This document shows, one piece after another, positions 45,403-55,104 of a stretch of 64,000 nt of DNA. Below the pieces are notes generated by a model that saw only the letters and a program-made list of their open reading frames with translations, ran no database searches and had not been told where the DNA came from. The first letter of the stretch is position 1. Each line of letters opens with the position of its first letter. The position numbers were made by a program, and so were the translations under genes. The DNA is from Chloroflexi bacterium 54-19 (GTDB taxonomy: Bacteria > Chloroflexota > Chloroflexia > Chloroheliales > Chloroheliaceae). The stretch spans positions 124,001-188,000 of the forward strand of contig MKTJ01000017.1 of NCBI GenBank assembly GCA_001898225.1, read 5' to 3'.

Positions 45403-45903
45403 ATGCGCAGACTTAAACTTTTATTCAAAACATTCTTTAGTGAGCCAGTCGAACCCATTCCACCTTCTTATAACCTGGCGGCGGTCAAAAAAGAACTGTG
45501 GGAAGTTTTGAGTATTGCCCCCGAAGAGGCCAAATCGGTCCGCCAGGCCGTTGTTGCCGGGGATATTGACGGCGGCTATTACATCGGTGAGTGCTGCTGC
45601 ATCAAAGGCATTATCGCCGCGAAACTGGGTATCCCGGTTAAAAACCTCGAAGCGGCCTATGGCATCGGCCTGAACCAACGCTCCTCCCTTGAGAATTTCC
45701 TCTTTAACATCGTGGAAGGCGATACTCCCGAATCGAGCGCCTTCTCTCGCGCCTTGCTCGAATGGTGCGACGAGTTTATCGCCGAGCAGAAAGCCCTCAA
45801 ACTTCGCCGGGCTGTCGAGGCTGACCTCGAAGAAGTGCTGGCCTCCGTTATGCCCGAATCACCGGAACAAGCGGTGCCGGACCGGACCCTGACTTCACTT
45901 TAA
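45403..45903 (+). CDS. Hypothetical protein with a Cys-triplet motif
   Basis: 166 residues, soluble. The centre has DIDGGYYIGECCCIKGIIAA, a pattern I recall from uncharacterised phage- or plasmid-linked proteins (form YxGxCxCLxG). The rest is mostly helical, with an acidic C-terminal region. A GGGGAGG site precedes the ATG. It has its own terminator, shared with the convergent uvrB. No function can be given. Confidence 0.65.
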   Translation: MRRLKLLFKTFFSEPVEPIPPSYNLAAVKKELWEVLSIAPEEAKSVRQAVVAGDIDGGYYIGECCCIKGIIAAKLGIPVKNLEAAYGIGLNQRSSLENFLFNIVEGDTPESSAFSRALLEWCDEFIAEQKALKLRRAVEADLEEVLASVMPESPEQAVPDRTLTSL

Positions 45904-45930
45904 ATGCCTTTATAAATCGGTTTACATAAC

Positions 45931-45957
45931 AAAAGCCGGGGTCTATCCCGGCTTTTT
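45931..45957. terminator. Bidirectional terminator
   Basis: AAAAGCCGGG (45931-45940) pairs with CCCGGCTTTTT (45947-45957). It lies between the Cys-triplet gene and uvrB. Confidence 0.95.
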
Positions 45958-45976
45958 GATTTAACGATAAAATGTT

Positions 45977-48055
45977 TTACCGTTGTGAATTGCGCCCCAA
46001 AATCGGCTTTCTGGCCGGTTTTTCTTCTTCCAGCTTGTCCTCCTGGACCATTCGCTTTAGCTCAACTACCTGGTCGCGCAACATGGCCGCTTTTTCGAAC
46101 TCAAGCATTTTGGAGGCTGTCCGCATCTGGCTTTCCAGGTCTTTAATCAGCCGTACAATCTCGTCTTTAGGCAGCGCACCTGGTAAGGCCGGTTGGGCGT
46201 CCGCCGCCGAGTCTTCCGCGTTGACGATATACTCGCCCCGCGACTCGGCTACCGCCCGTACCCGGTCCGTGATGTCCTTGATTTCCTTGACGATACTGGC
46301 CGGTTCAATCCCGTGACTCTCGTTGTATTCCATCTGGATTTTACGCCGCCGGTAGGTTTCATCAATCGTACGCTGCATCGAGTCTGTGATGTTGTCAGCA
46401 TACATCAAAACCTTACCTTCCAGGTGCCGGGCCGCCCGCCCTGTAATCTGGATGAGCGAACTGGTCGAGCGCAGGAAGCCTTCTTTGTCGGCGTCCAGGA
46501 TGGCTACCAGCGACACTTCCGGCAAGTCCAGACCTTCTCGCAACAGGTTGATACCGACTATCACGTCGTAAACCCCCAACCGCAAGTCACGCAGGATTTC
46601 CACCCGCTCCAGGGTTACAACCTCGCTGTGCAGGTAGTGCGTCTTGATACCCATCTCAATCAGGTAGTCAGCTAACTCCTCGGCCATCCGTTTGGTCAGG
46701 GTCGTCACCAGCACGCGCTGGCGTTTGCGGACCCGCTCCTGGATTTCCCCGACCAGGTCGTCAATCTGGCCTTTGGTCGGGCGCACGCTGATTTCGGGGT
46801 CAATCAGACCGGTGGGCCGGATAACCTGTTGGGCGATGGCTTCCGGTTCGGTATGTTCGTATTCGTAGGGACCGGGCGTCGCCGAGACATAGACGGCCTG
46901 GTGGACGTGGTTTTCGAATTCCTCAAAGGTGAGGGGGCGGTTATCCGCCGCCGAGGGCAACCGGAACCCGTAATCAATCAGGGTCATTTTGCGGGAGCGA
47001 TCACCGCCATACATGCCCCGCACCTGGGGTAGCGAGATGTGCGACTCGTCTACAAACGCCACGTAATCGTCCGGGAAATAGTCGAGCAGAGTCCAGGGCT
47101 GTTCCCCGGCCCCCCGCCGGGCCAGGTGCCGCGAATAGTTCTCGACCCCGTTACAGTACCCTGCTTCTTCCAGCATTTCCAGGTCGTAAAGGGTCCGTTG
47201 TTTCAGGCGGGCTGCCTCTAACAACTTGCCGTCTTCTTCCAACTCTTTCAACCGCTCGTCCAACTCGGTCCGAATATCCCGGATAGCCGACTGTAACTTC
47301 TCCGCCGAGGTAACGAAGTGTTTGGCCGGGTAAATATCAATCTTGGTCCGTTCGATTAAGATTTCACCGGTTAACGGGTCAATTTCGGTAATCCGGTCGA
47401 TTTCATCTCCGAAAAGCTCGATTCGGAGGGCAATTTCTTCATAAGCCGGGTAAACTTCGAGCGTATCGCCCCGCACCCGGAAAGTCCCGCGCGAAAGGGT
47501 CAGGTCGTTACGGGCATACTGAATATCAACTAAATGCCGTAACACCCGGTCACGCCGGATGGTATCACCCTTTTTCAGGCTGACCACCACCTTGCCGTAT
47601 TCTTCGGGCGAACCCAGGCCGTAAATACACGAAACCGAGGCTACAATTATCACGTCTCGCCGTTCTAATAAAGCGCGAGTGGCGGCGTGACGCAACTTGT
47701 CAATCTCTTCGTTCACATCGGCGGTTTTTTCGACGTAAACATCGTTTCGGGGAATATAGGCTTCCGGCTGGTAATAGTCGTAATAGCTGACAAAATATTC
47801 TACCGCGTTATTCGGGAAAAACTCTTTAAACTCCTGGTACAACTGGGCGGCCAGGGTCTTATTATGCGCCAGAATCAGAGCCGGGCGCTGGGTTTGTTCG
47901 ATAATCTTTGCCATACTGAAAGTCTTACCGCTACCGGTAACACCCAGCAAAATCTGGTGACGTTTGCCTTCCTGGACCCCTTTTGCCAGTTTATCAATGG
48001 CCTGGGGTTGGTCGCCGGTAGGTTTGAAGTCCGAAACAATTTTAAATTCAGGCAT
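45977..48055 (-). CDS. uvrB: Excinuclease ABC subunit B
   Basis: DNA-damage recognition helicase of nucleotide excision repair, 692 residues, full length. Walker [11 protein letters not shown] near residue 39. The beta-hairpin region is [20 protein letters not shown]. The DEAD-like box is [20 protein letters not shown]. Helicase motif VI region is [11 protein letters not shown]-terminal UVR domain binds UvrC ([17 protein letters not shown]). A minus-strand TATAAT at 48213-48218 may be its -10 element. I saw no recognisable LexA site. Confidence 0.97.
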   Translation of the reverse strand: MPEFKIVSDFKPTGDQPQAIDKLAKGVQEGKRHQILLGVTGSGKTFSMAKIIEQTQRPALILAHNKTLAAQLYQEFKEFFPNNAVEYFVSYYDYYQPEAYIPRNDVYVEKTADVNEEIDKLRHAATRALLERRDVIIVASVSCIYGLGSPEEYGKVVVSLKKGDTIRRDRVLRHLVDIQYARNDLTLSRGTFRVRGDTLEVYPAYEEIALRIELFGDEIDRITEIDPLTGEILIERTKIDIYPAKHFVTSAEKLQSAIRDIRTELDERLKELEEDGKLLEAARLKQRTLYDLEMLEEAGYCNGVENYSRHLARRGAGEQPWTLLDYFPDDYVAFVDESHISLPQVRGMYGGDRSRKMTLIDYGFRLPSAADNRPLTFEEFENHVHQAVYVSATPGPYEYEHTEPEAIAQQVIRPTGLIDPEISVRPTKGQIDDLVGEIQERVRKRQRVLVTTLTKRMAEELADYLIEMGIKTHYLHSEVVTLERVEILRDLRLGVYDVIVGINLLREGLDLPEVSLVAILDADKEGFLRSTSSLIQITGRAARHLEGKVLMYADNITDSMQRTIDETYRRRKIQMEYNESHGIEPASIVKEIKDITDRVRAVAESRGEYIVNAEDSAADAQPALPGALPKDEIVRLIKDLESQMRTASKMLEFEKAAMLRDQVVELKRMVQEDKLEEEKPARKPILGRNSQR

Positions 48056-48220
48056 AACTTTGGGCTTTCCTGCTTTTCTTCCTGCTCTGCTGGTTAGCAG
48101 CCTTCCACAATATAAGTCTTAAATAATCCGGTCTTTTAGTATTTTGGCTACAATGTTTTAAAAAAATGTTTCTATACAATATCCGTATTCCGCGAAAAAA
48201 GTGCATGCCCATATTATACC

Positions 48221-48292
48221 AGACCCCCAATATTTTAACGGGTCCGCTCTCTTTGAAGATAGTTAGATTTAATGTAAGGTGTTTGGGGGTCT
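48221..48292. repeat. Inverted repeat between uvrB and the glycosyltransferase gene
   Basis: AGACCCCCAA (48221-48230) and TTGGGGGTCT (48283-48292) are perfect inverted arms, 52 nt apart. The right arm overlaps the stop codon of the upstream gene and the left arm lies next to a putative uvrB -10 element. It could end transcription or block read-through. Confidence 0.6.
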
Positions 48293-49982
48293 AACTATCC
48301 GGTTTGCGCAGCAGGTAAACTACCTGTTCCTGGAAAAACCCATCGCTAAACGGAAAAGTTTTTACAACTTGCCAGCCCTCGCCGGCCAGGGGTTCCAGGT
48401 AAAAATTAATCTGGTATTCGGACTCTTTCTGGCGAAGGGGCCGCCAATTGTCGAACATGTACTGGACATTGGTCAGGTCTGGATTAGTCTTTAAGTAATC
48501 ATCAAAATTATAACTGCTATACCAGCCCCAGGGTCCCATAATTTTGAGGGGTTCGCTTCCCAGGGTCAAGGCATAGTCGCTGGCTTTCCACTCGGCGGCC
48601 TGTTCGGCCTGGTCGAAGCGGGTTATTATGGCCGTCAACGCCACCAGTAGCAAGCTGAAAACAATTATATAACGGGTTAAACCTTTCAGGCGGGGTTGGA
48701 GGTGACGCCCCAGTACAATAAGGGCAAACGGTGCCAGGGTGAGCAAATAGCGGTCACCAAGATTAAAAAACAAAATAAAATACACTGACAGGAAAACCGT
48801 GGTTGTATCTAAAAACCGTTGGTCCAGGGGTAAGCTTTGCCAGCGTTTCCAACTCCCCACTCTTTCCCAGGTCAGGGCTCCGATGATGATGCCGCCCGGC
48901 ACCGCCAAAATTGTTGCTAACTGGCCTAGTTGAGGAAGTACCCTGAGAAAATCTAAATTAAATCCCATGTAGGGGAAATACCAGTCGGCTTTTAACCCTA
49001 CCGCCTGGTAAACAAGGGCCCCAATTATCAGGGCAGTGAAAAACAGGAAAGCTTTTAAATTAAATGGCCGGGACTTGCCGGTTATTAACCCGACCAGGCT
49101 GGCGATTGCGAGCGGCATACAAAAAAGGCCGAGATAATTCAAATAGATGCCGGGCCGCCACAATAAAATAGCGGGCAGAAAGGTATCAAGCTGGGTCATA
49201 AATTTTATCTGACCCGCCCCGTTTGGCGAACCGGAATTTAAGCTCCCGTTAAAATTGCTCCCGGTATTGCCAAAAATGAGAAAAACCAGGCCCGCCAGGG
49301 GAATAATTACTCCGGCGGTATATAATTTCCAGTTTTTGATTCGTTCTTTATCCAGCCAGATGATAGCGGCCAATCCCAGGAGTAAAGCAAGGCCAGTAGG
49401 CCGGATAAAAAATCCCGCGACCGTAGCGGCCCCACCGGCTGCCATATAGATTTTGTTGTGCTTTTTGATACCGCGAGTGTACAGAAGCAGGGCCAGTAAT
49501 TGCAGGGCCAACGCCGGTACATCTGTCATAAAGGTGGGCACCAGAAACAAGAAGATGGGGTTGGCAACCAGGCATAAACATAAAAGCCCTGCCATTGGGC
49601 GGTTTAAATTATGTTCCAGGGCTAATAGGTAGAGTGAGATTAACCCGATTACGGCCAGGGCTATAGTTGAAAGGTGTAAGGTGCCGATAGAAAGGCCGCC
49701 CACCAGCGCAAACAGCGCTCCCCAGTAAGCCTGGAACATTATGTTTGCCGAGGCCCAGGGGTGCAGGATATATTGGCCGGTGCGGACCAGGTGGTTACTG
49801 GTCCAGATATAGGCCCAATCGTCCGAAATGGCGGTCTCATTAAAGGGGTTTATATATATTACCGCCAGGGCCAGCGTCACCAGGCTAAATATCAAAAGGG
49901 CATGGTTACCTGAGAATTGCTTTACCTTCTCGAAATAACTGATTTTATTTATGGCAACGGGCGGGTCAGTTATGGCATCCAT
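48291..49982 (-). CDS. GT39/ArnT-like membrane glycosyltransferase or mannosyltransferase
   Basis: 563 residues with about 11-13 membrane helices. The first external loop has AISDDWAYIWTSNHLVRTGQ, where the Asp-Asp pair is typical of GT-C enzymes that take sugars from polyprenyl phosphates. A C-terminal periplasmic-like domain begins near residue 480. The acceptor is unknown; in bacteria without LPS, such enzymes often modify surface proteins or glycolipids. No clear ribosome site precedes the ATG, so the true start could differ. Confidence 0.75.
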   Translation of the reverse strand: MDAITDPPVAINKISYFEKVKQFSGNHALLIFSLVTLALAVIYINPFNETAISDDWAYIWTSNHLVRTGQYILHPWASANIMFQAYWGALFALVGGLSIGTLHLSTIALAVIGLISLYLLALEHNLNRPMAGLLCLCLVANPIFLFLVPTFMTDVPALALQLLALLLYTRGIKKHNKIYMAAGGAATVAGFFIRPTGLALLLGLAAIIWLDKERIKNWKLYTAGVIIPLAGLVFLIFGNTGSNFNGSLNSGSPNGAGQIKFMTQLDTFLPAILLWRPGIYLNYLGLFCMPLAIASLVGLITGKSRPFNLKAFLFFTALIIGALVYQAVGLKADWYFPYMGFNLDFLRVLPQLGQLATILAVPGGIIIGALTWERVGSWKRWQSLPLDQRFLDTTTVFLSVYFILFFNLGDRYLLTLAPFALIVLGRHLQPRLKGLTRYIIVFSLLLVALTAIITRFDQAEQAAEWKASDYALTLGSEPLKIMGPWGWYSSYNFDDYLKTNPDLTNVQYMFDNWRPLRQKESEYQINFYLEPLAGEGWQVVKTFPFSDGFFQEQVVYLLRKPDS

Positions 49983-50188
49983 ACTTTTTTATTTTACCGG
50001 TTTTATATTCAGGACTCAGGGGATAGGGAGCAACGGTAGGATTTAGTCCGGTTGACAGTTTCGGCCAGTTCAACTTACAAACTCAGGCTGACTATATCAT
50101 ACCCTGATTTTTAAAGGAATAAGAAGCTGGTACTATTGTTGTTAAATATATGAAACCCTGTCTACTTAATGTTAATATTATTTACCCC

Positions 50189-50216
50189 TTGACAACCAGC
50201 CTGACAATGTTATAAT
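50189..50216 (+). promoter_or_regulatory. Consensus sigma-70 promoter
   Basis: TTGACA at 50189-50194, a 16-bp spacer and TATAAT at 50211-50216, 41 bp before the ADP-ribosylglycohydrolase start. Confidence 0.9.
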
Positions 50217-50257
50217 TCAGTGTAAATAATACACTATATGAAAAGAGGTAACGAAGA

Positions 50258-51205
50258 ATGACGCCAGACGGGCAAAACGCTAATTTAATAACACCACTGG
50301 ACCGGGCTAAGGGTAGTATCCTGGGATTGGTTGTAGCCGACGCGCTTGGCAGCACCGTCGAATTTACCTCGCCCGTTGAAATCAAGCAGAAGTACGGGCC
50401 TGCCGGGCAGACCGAAATGCGCGGGGGCGGGTTTTTAAACTGGGCCGTTGGCGACTATACAGATGACAGCCAGATGATGCTTTGTCTGCTGGAAAGCCTG
50501 GTAGCTACCAACCGGGAAGCCGTAACGGGTCTGGATGTAGAAGACCTGGGCCGTCGCTTTGTCGGTTGGTACGACTCTCGCCCGCCCGATATTGGGATTA
50601 CGGTCAGCCAGGCCCTGTCTCGCTTAAAAAGCGGTGTCCCGGCGGCGGATTCCGGTGACGCCAATCCGCAGAGCCAGGCCAACGGGGCTGTAATGCGCTG
50701 CGCCCCGGTGGCGGTTCTGTGGCACCAACCCTCTCGCCGGGCCGAACTCGTCCGCGACTCCTTGCTCAGTGCCGCCCCGACCCATCGTTCCCCCATCGCA
50801 GCGGGTTCCTGCGTGGTAGCTAACGTAATGATTGCCGGGTTAATCAACGGGCAGCCTTTCGAAACCGCCCTGGCCCAGGCTAAACAGGCCGCCGGGCCGG
50901 AATGGCAGCGGGTGCTGGACGAATGGGAAAAGGCGGGCCGCCCCCACCGGGGCAATTCCGGTTGGGCCCTTTCGACCGTCCTCACCGCCCTGCATTGCAT
51001 CTTAACTACCTCAACCTTTGAGGAAGCCGTCGTCAAGGCTGTCAACGGCGGCGATGACGCCGACACGGTCGGAGCGGTTACGGGCGAGATTGCCGGGGCT
51101 TTCTACGGCTACGCGGCTATCCCGGACCGCTGGTTAAAGGTTTTGAAGGACCGCGAGAAATTCCTTGATTTGACTACAACCCTTTTTGCGGTGGGCGAGA
51201 AATAA
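50258..51205 (+). CDS. ADP-ribosylglycohydrolase (DraG/ARH-like)
   Basis: 315 residues. It removes ADP-ribose from proteins or small molecules using two magnesium ions. The metal-binding motifs are GDYTDDSQM near residue 68 and GGDDADTVGAV near 265. The N-terminal GSILGLVVADALGSTVEF is typical. AGGTAACG precedes the ATG. No ADP-ribosyltransferase partner is in the window, so the substrate is open. It converges on clpX. Confidence 0.9.
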   Translation: MTPDGQNANLITPLDRAKGSILGLVVADALGSTVEFTSPVEIKQKYGPAGQTEMRGGGFLNWAVGDYTDDSQMMLCLLESLVATNREAVTGLDVEDLGRRFVGWYDSRPPDIGITVSQALSRLKSGVPAADSGDANPQSQANGAVMRCAPVAVLWHQPSRRAELVRDSLLSAAPTHRSPIAAGSCVVANVMIAGLINGQPFETALAQAKQAAGPEWQRVLDEWEKAGRPHRGNSGWALSTVLTALHCILTTSTFEEAVVKAVNGGDDADTVGAVTGEIAGAFYGYAAIPDRWLKVLKDREKFLDLTTTLFAVGEK

Positions 51206-51214
51206 ACCAAAAAG

Positions 51215-51247
51215 AATAGCTCTCCTCGGAAATGAGTGAGAGCTATT
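51215..51247 (-). terminator. Terminator of clpX
   Basis: AATAGCTCTC (51215-51224) pairs with GAGAGCTATT (51238-51247), extended by CTC/GAG. On the minus strand it is followed by a C and TTTTT. Confidence 0.8.
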
Positions 51248-51290
51248 TGTCAGGTTAACAATTGATGGAATTTTATCCAGGTAGCAGGCG

Positions 51291-52592
51291 CTAGGCGCTT
51301 TCTTCCAGAGTTTGTTCCTTCTGGTCGCTAAAAGCGATTTCGCCCCGGTTCGGCCCCTGCAAAATGGGCCGTCCGCGCCCTTCAATCACGTCCGCGTTCA
51401 CGATACACTTGCGGACATTTTCCATCGAAGGAATTTCGTACATCACATCCAGCAAAGACTCCTCGATAGTGGTTCGCAGACCGCGCGCGCCGGTTTTGTG
51501 GGTGAGGGCTCTGTCGGCGGTCGCTTCCAGGGCGTCCTCGGTGAAGACCAGTTCCACTTTGTCGGCGGCCAGGAATTTCTGGTACTGTTTGATGATGGCG
51601 TTTTTCGGCTCGGTCAGAATCCGCATCAGGGCCGGTTTGTCCAGCATATCCAGGCTGACCGTAATCGGCAGACGCCCGATAAATTCGGGGATAAGGCCGT
51701 ATTTCAAGAGGTCATCCGGGCTGACCTTCGCCAGCAGGTTGTCTTTTTCTTTCTGGGCCTTCTGGGCATCCTTCTCCTGGTCGTGCCGGAAGCCTATCGA
51801 GCGAGTACCTACGCGCTGCCCGATAACCTGCTCCAACCCTTCGAAAGCGCCACCGCAGATAAACAGGATGTTGGTGGTGTCAATCTGGACGAAATCCTGG
51901 TGGGGATGTTTGCGGCCACCCTGGGGGGGTACGTTCGCCATCGTCCCTTCAATAATTTTCAAGAGCGCTTGCTGCACGCCTTCGCCCGAAACGTCGCGGG
52001 TAATCGAAGGGTTGTCGCTTTTGCGGGCAATTTTATCTATTTCGTCGATATAGATAATGCCTTTTTCGGCGCGGGCAATATCGTGGTCGGCGGCTTGAAT
52101 CAACCGCAGCAGAATGTTCTCGACATCCTCACCGACATAACCGGCCTCGGTGAGGGCGGTCGCGTCGGCAATGGAGAAGGGGACGTCCAGAATTTTCGCG
52201 AGGGTCTGGGCTAACAGGGTTTTGCCGCTACCGGTGGGGCCGATTAGAAGGATATTGCTTTTCTGAAGTTCGACATCCTCGTTTTGCGCGTTCATGCTGA
52301 TGCGCTTGTAGTGGTTGTACACGGCAACCGAAAGCACCTTCTTGGCGCGGTCCTGGCCGATAACATACTGGTTGAGCAATTCCACGATGCGTTTGGGGGT
52401 TGGCACCCGGCCCAGGTTCAGGTCCGCCTTGGGGCCGCTCATTTCCTCGTCAATGATTTCCCGGCATAAATCTACACATTCATCACAGATATATACCGCC
52501 CCAGGTCCGGCAATCAACCGCCGTACATCTTCTTGCCCTTTTCCACAGAACGAGCAGCGATACTGTACCCGACTGCCCCGTGTATTAGCCAT
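51291..52592 (-). CDS. clpX: ATP-dependent Clp protease unfoldase ClpX
   Basis: About 433 residues. It unfolds tagged proteins and feeds them to ClpP. The N-terminal zinc-binding domain has CSFCGKGQ and CDECVDLC. The AAA+ domain has Walker [12 protein letters not shown], Walker [13 protein letters not shown] and the [20 protein letters not shown] segment. An IGF-like ClpP-contact loop is expected near SIGFRHDQ (residues SIGF). The ATG at 52592 has AAGGAG upstream; the longer frame to 52631 is less likely. clpP is not adjacent. Confidence 0.97.
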   Translation of the reverse strand: MANTRGSRVQYRCSFCGKGQEDVRRLIAGPGAVYICDECVDLCREIIDEEMSGPKADLNLGRVPTPKRIVELLNQYVIGQDRAKKVLSVAVYNHYKRISMNAQNEDVELQKSNILLIGPTGSGKTLLAQTLAKILDVPFSIADATALTEAGYVGEDVENILLRLIQAADHDIARAEKGIIYIDEIDKIARKSDNPSITRDVSGEGVQQALLKIIEGTMANVPPQGGRKHPHQDFVQIDTTNILFICGGAFEGLEQVIGQRVGTRSIGFRHDQEKDAQKAQKEKDNLLAKVSPDDLLKYGLIPEFIGRLPITVSLDMLDKPALMRILTEPKNAIIKQYQKFLAADKVELVFTEDALEATADRALTHKTGARGLRTTIEESLLDVMYEIPSMENVRKCIVNADVIEGRGRPILQGPNRGEIAFSDQKEQTLEESA

Positions 52593-52812
52593 GTTACCCA
52601 TTCTCCTTAAAACAACAGTTTTGGCCTTCAAAGCTACACTCCTTCGCTGTAGCTTTTATGCCAATACCGGAAAAGCCAATTAGCGTACTTTCGTACTCTA
52701 TACTATTACCAAACCCCGAAAAATTTGGAAATTCCTTACCGCATTCTGCCTCCGGCCCAACGGACCGGGTTTTAACTACACATTAATCCAGATGTGTCAG
52801 GCGTCTTCAAAT

Positions 52813-52839
52813 ATTATAGCACACCCGACAAGGTTTCAA
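52813..52839 (-). promoter_or_regulatory. Possible clpX promoter
   Basis: Minus-strand TTGAAA (52834-52839), a short 15-bp spacer and TATAAT (52813-52818), with a leader of about 215 nt. The 52593-52891 gap has nothing else I can name. Confidence 0.45.
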
Positions 52840-52891
52840 TGGCCCTTTCGGATTAGAAAACCCGGTTTAGAGGTACTAAGTTACCTTGCAA

Positions 52892-53251
52892 TTAATTAAT
52901 ACTTAGCGATTTTAGCCAGGAAGAAATCCTATTGTGGAAAAAGTTATAACCGTCTTTAATGTATAGAAAAATGAGGGTGGCGGCTACCGGAAAGACCAGT
53001 TTATTATAGCGGGCGGCGGTCCTGACCTGGCCGCGTAAAAGCGCCGAACTGGCCCTGGTCATTCCGCAGGCCGGGCAGGGGTGCCCGGTGATATTTCGAA
53101 TCAGGCATAGACTTTGTTTGCCTTCGAGACGGTTTGGTCCCACTAACGCTAAAAACCCCGCGAGAACACCGAACGCAATCAAGCGTCCTCGCGGGGTAGC
53201 TAACGAGGCTGTCTCAACCGCCAACCGGGCGGCAGAATGTGGCCTCGCCAT
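52892..53251 (-). CDS. DUF2752 family membrane protein
   Basis: 119 residues. It has two hydrophobic segments (about 26-44 and 82-104) and the family motif GHPCPACGMTRASSALL between them. The function is unknown. It follows the TM2-domain gene by 2 nt, a pairing I recall from many genomes, and is co-transcribed with it. Confidence 0.9.
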   Translation of the reverse strand: MARPHSAARLAVETASLATPRGRLIAFGVLAGFLALVGPNRLEGKQSLCLIRNITGHPCPACGMTRASSALLRGQVRTAARYNKLVFPVAATLIFLYIKDGYNFFHNRISSWLKSLSIN

Positions 53252-53253
53252 TT

Positions 53254-53676
53254 TTAATTGCGGCGTAAAGGCCGGCCCTGCGCGTCTTTAAGACCGCCGG
53301 TAATAATCATAATCAGGTCTACCAGCGCCCAGATACCGCACCCGCCCAGGGTAATCAACTTTACGATGCCGAGGCCAGTATAGCCCAGGTAGAAGCGGTC
53401 TACGCCCAGGCCACCCAGGAAGATGGAAAGCAGAAGGGCTGTTGTCCAGTCCTTGTCCGAGACTTCGCCATAACCCATCGGTGGTAGCGGATTGCCATAA
53501 GCGTCTACCGGCGGCGGCCCATAGCCTGGCGGCGGGGGGTACTGCGGCTGTCCATAACCGCCCGGTTGTCCGCCTGGCTGCTGTCCGTATCCGCCCGGTT
53601 GTCCGTAAGGTGGCTGGTTTGGCGGAGGCTGCTGGCCCCAGCCCTGGTTGGGATTGGGATTTTGAGGATTGCTCAT
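53254..53676 (-). CDS. TM2-domain membrane protein with Pro/Gly/Gln-rich N-terminus
   Basis: 140 residues. Residues 1-75 are low-complexity repeats of PGGYGQP-type text, probably disordered and cytoplasmic. The TM2 domain follows: two helices around the [15 protein letters not shown] motif. An AAAGGAG site precedes the ATG. The role of TM2 proteins in bacteria is not settled. A sigma-70 promoter lies about 225 bp upstream. Confidence 0.88.
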   Translation of the reverse strand: MSNPQNPNPNQGWGQQPPPNQPPYGQPGGYGQQPGGQPGGYGQPQYPPPPGYGPPPVDAYGNPLPPMGYGEVSDKDWTTALLLSIFLGGLGVDRFYLGYTGLGIVKLITLGGCGIWALVDLIMIITGGLKDAQGRPLRRN

Positions 53677-53899
53677 CAGGAAATTGCTCCTTTAATTTGT
53701 TATAAAGATTGAAATTGTTAACCTGCGCCTACGGGCTTATTGTCCCTTCTAGATTAACTCTAAAAGGTAAAACGGTTGGTAAAAGTGTGATTGATAAAGT
53801 TAGAAAGCCGTCCAATACCCCCCGGTTTAAGAACGGGTTAGCTGGTGGTTTTTACCCTGTTTTTGGTGCTGGTTGTGCTCAAGACTTAGATATATCCAA

Positions 53900-53927
53900 A
53901 GTATAGCATAGCCCAATATGTTGTCAA
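53900..53927 (-). promoter_or_regulatory. Promoter of the TM2-DUF2752 operon
   Basis: Minus-strand TTGACA (53922-53927), 16-bp spacer, extended -10 TGCTATACT (TATACT at 53900-53905). It gives a long leader of about 220 nt. Confidence 0.8.
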
Positions 53928-53948
53928 TTAGTACTTTCTCCGCAGTAA

Positions 53949-53985
53949 AGCCCGGTTGGGCGACCGTTTTTCAGCCAACCGGGCT
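53949..53985. terminator. Terminator of the DUF4064-like gene
   Basis: AGCCCGGTTGG (53949-53959) pairs perfectly with CCAACCGGGCT (53975-53985), with a short T-containing tail on the minus strand. Confidence 0.8.
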
Positions 53986-54028
53986 ATTTCTTTGGGGTTC
54001 TACTAAAGGCAAAATCGGCTCCATCCGG

Positions 54029-54808
54029 TTAGTTCAACTTGGTATTATCCTGGGGCGGAACAATCTGCTGCCCATCTGAGGCCGTGGTAGGCCGGGGATA
54101 ATACTGCTGTTGCTGCCCCTGGGTGTTAAAGCCCTGTCCCGGTGTGGTATACCCCGGTTGCTGCTGGTAATACTGCTGCGGCTGCGGGTTAGGCTGGCCG
54201 TACTGCGGCGCAGGGGGGAAACCCTGTGGCTGTTGCTGGTAATACTGCTGCTGCGGATAGCCCGGTTGCTGCGGCGCATAATAGTTTGGCTGCGGCGGCT
54301 GGTAAGGCTGTTGCGGCGGATAATAGCCCGGCGCCCCGGCAGGTTGCATCTGGGTCTGGTTCTGAGCGGCCTGTTTCTGGAAAGTGCCCAGGAAAGCCAG
54401 GAGCGCCCCGATGACTAGGAAGAAACCGGAAAAAGCCCAGAATACATTCGCGATTACAAATCCGCCTACCCCGGCTACGGCCATCAGAATTGCCCCAACC
54501 GGCGGTTTGAAGAAGGCCATAATCGCGCCAATCAGACCCACCACACATAAAATTCCCAGGATACCGGCCCCACCCGCCGCCCAGGCGAAGTAACCACTGG
54601 CGTCGGAAATATCTTTTGCGGTCTGGGCCAGTTGCTGCTGACCGCCGGAAGCGGCGGCTATCGTTGGGTCAGCCTGGGCCTGGCTGATAGCGTCGTTGGC
54701 CGCTTTGCTGGCGGCTACCCCGACGACCCCAATAAAAAACGCGATAGCGGCCAGAATCCCCCCAAAAATGCTACCTATGATACCCATTACCCCGCCTGCC
54801 GTTCGCAT
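54029..54808 (-). CDS. Membrane protein with Pro/Gln/Tyr-rich cytoplasmic tail (DUF4064-like)
   Basis: 259 residues. Four hydrophobic segments (about 5-32, 70-95, 98-115, 118-143) are followed from residue 150 by a 100-residue tail of QQPGYPQQQYYQQQP-type repeats. Such tails often mediate phase separation or scaffold assembly. The membrane part resembles DUF4064 in pattern. A GGAGG site precedes the ATG. The neighbouring TM2 protein has a similar low-complexity composition at its other end, so the two may work together. Confidence 0.75.
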   Translation of the reverse strand: MRTAGGVMGIIGSIFGGILAAIAFFIGVVGVAASKAANDAISQAQADPTIAAASGGQQQLAQTAKDISDASGYFAWAAGGAGILGILCVVGLIGAIMAFFKPPVGAILMAVAGVGGFVIANVFWAFSGFFLVIGALLAFLGTFQKQAAQNQTQMQPAGAPGYYPPQQPYQPPQPNYYAPQQPGYPQQQYYQQQPQGFPPAPQYGQPNPQPQQYYQQQPGYTTPGQGFNTQGQQQQYYPRPTTASDGQQIVPPQDNTKLN

Positions 54809-54948
54809 CTCGAACCTCCTTCAAGCCTCTTGCGCTTGTTCGCTTACATAAACTTAATTATGGAATCTACCTGGTGACTATTTATAGGCTTAAACACTAA
54901 CTTTTATAGGGTGAAATAAATTTGGCTAAAAATCGTCGTGATAATTTT

Positions 54949-54976
54949 AGTATAGCATCGAGTTAGCTTGAGTCAA
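54949..54976 (-). promoter_or_regulatory. Promoter of the DUF4064-like gene
   Basis: Minus-strand TTGACT (54971-54976), 16-bp spacer, extended -10 TGCTATACT (TATACT at 54949-54954). It is nearly the same element set as the TM2 operon promoter. Confidence 0.8.
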
Positions 54977-55104
54977 TGATTTAAGTCACATACCATTTCG
55001 TCCCTTCCTGAGCGGTGTTCCGGCATTTCTCTTTTCTCGCACCCCCTAAAATGCTAAAATACTATGCCTGGCTAAAGATAGAAGGCGGAAGGAGCTAGAA
55101 TCTT

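Noticed and set aside
48056-48290. SOS (LexA) box upstream of uvrB
   Set aside because: No recognisable Gram-positive or E. coli type LexA motif; the LexA site of this group is not known to me well enough to call one.
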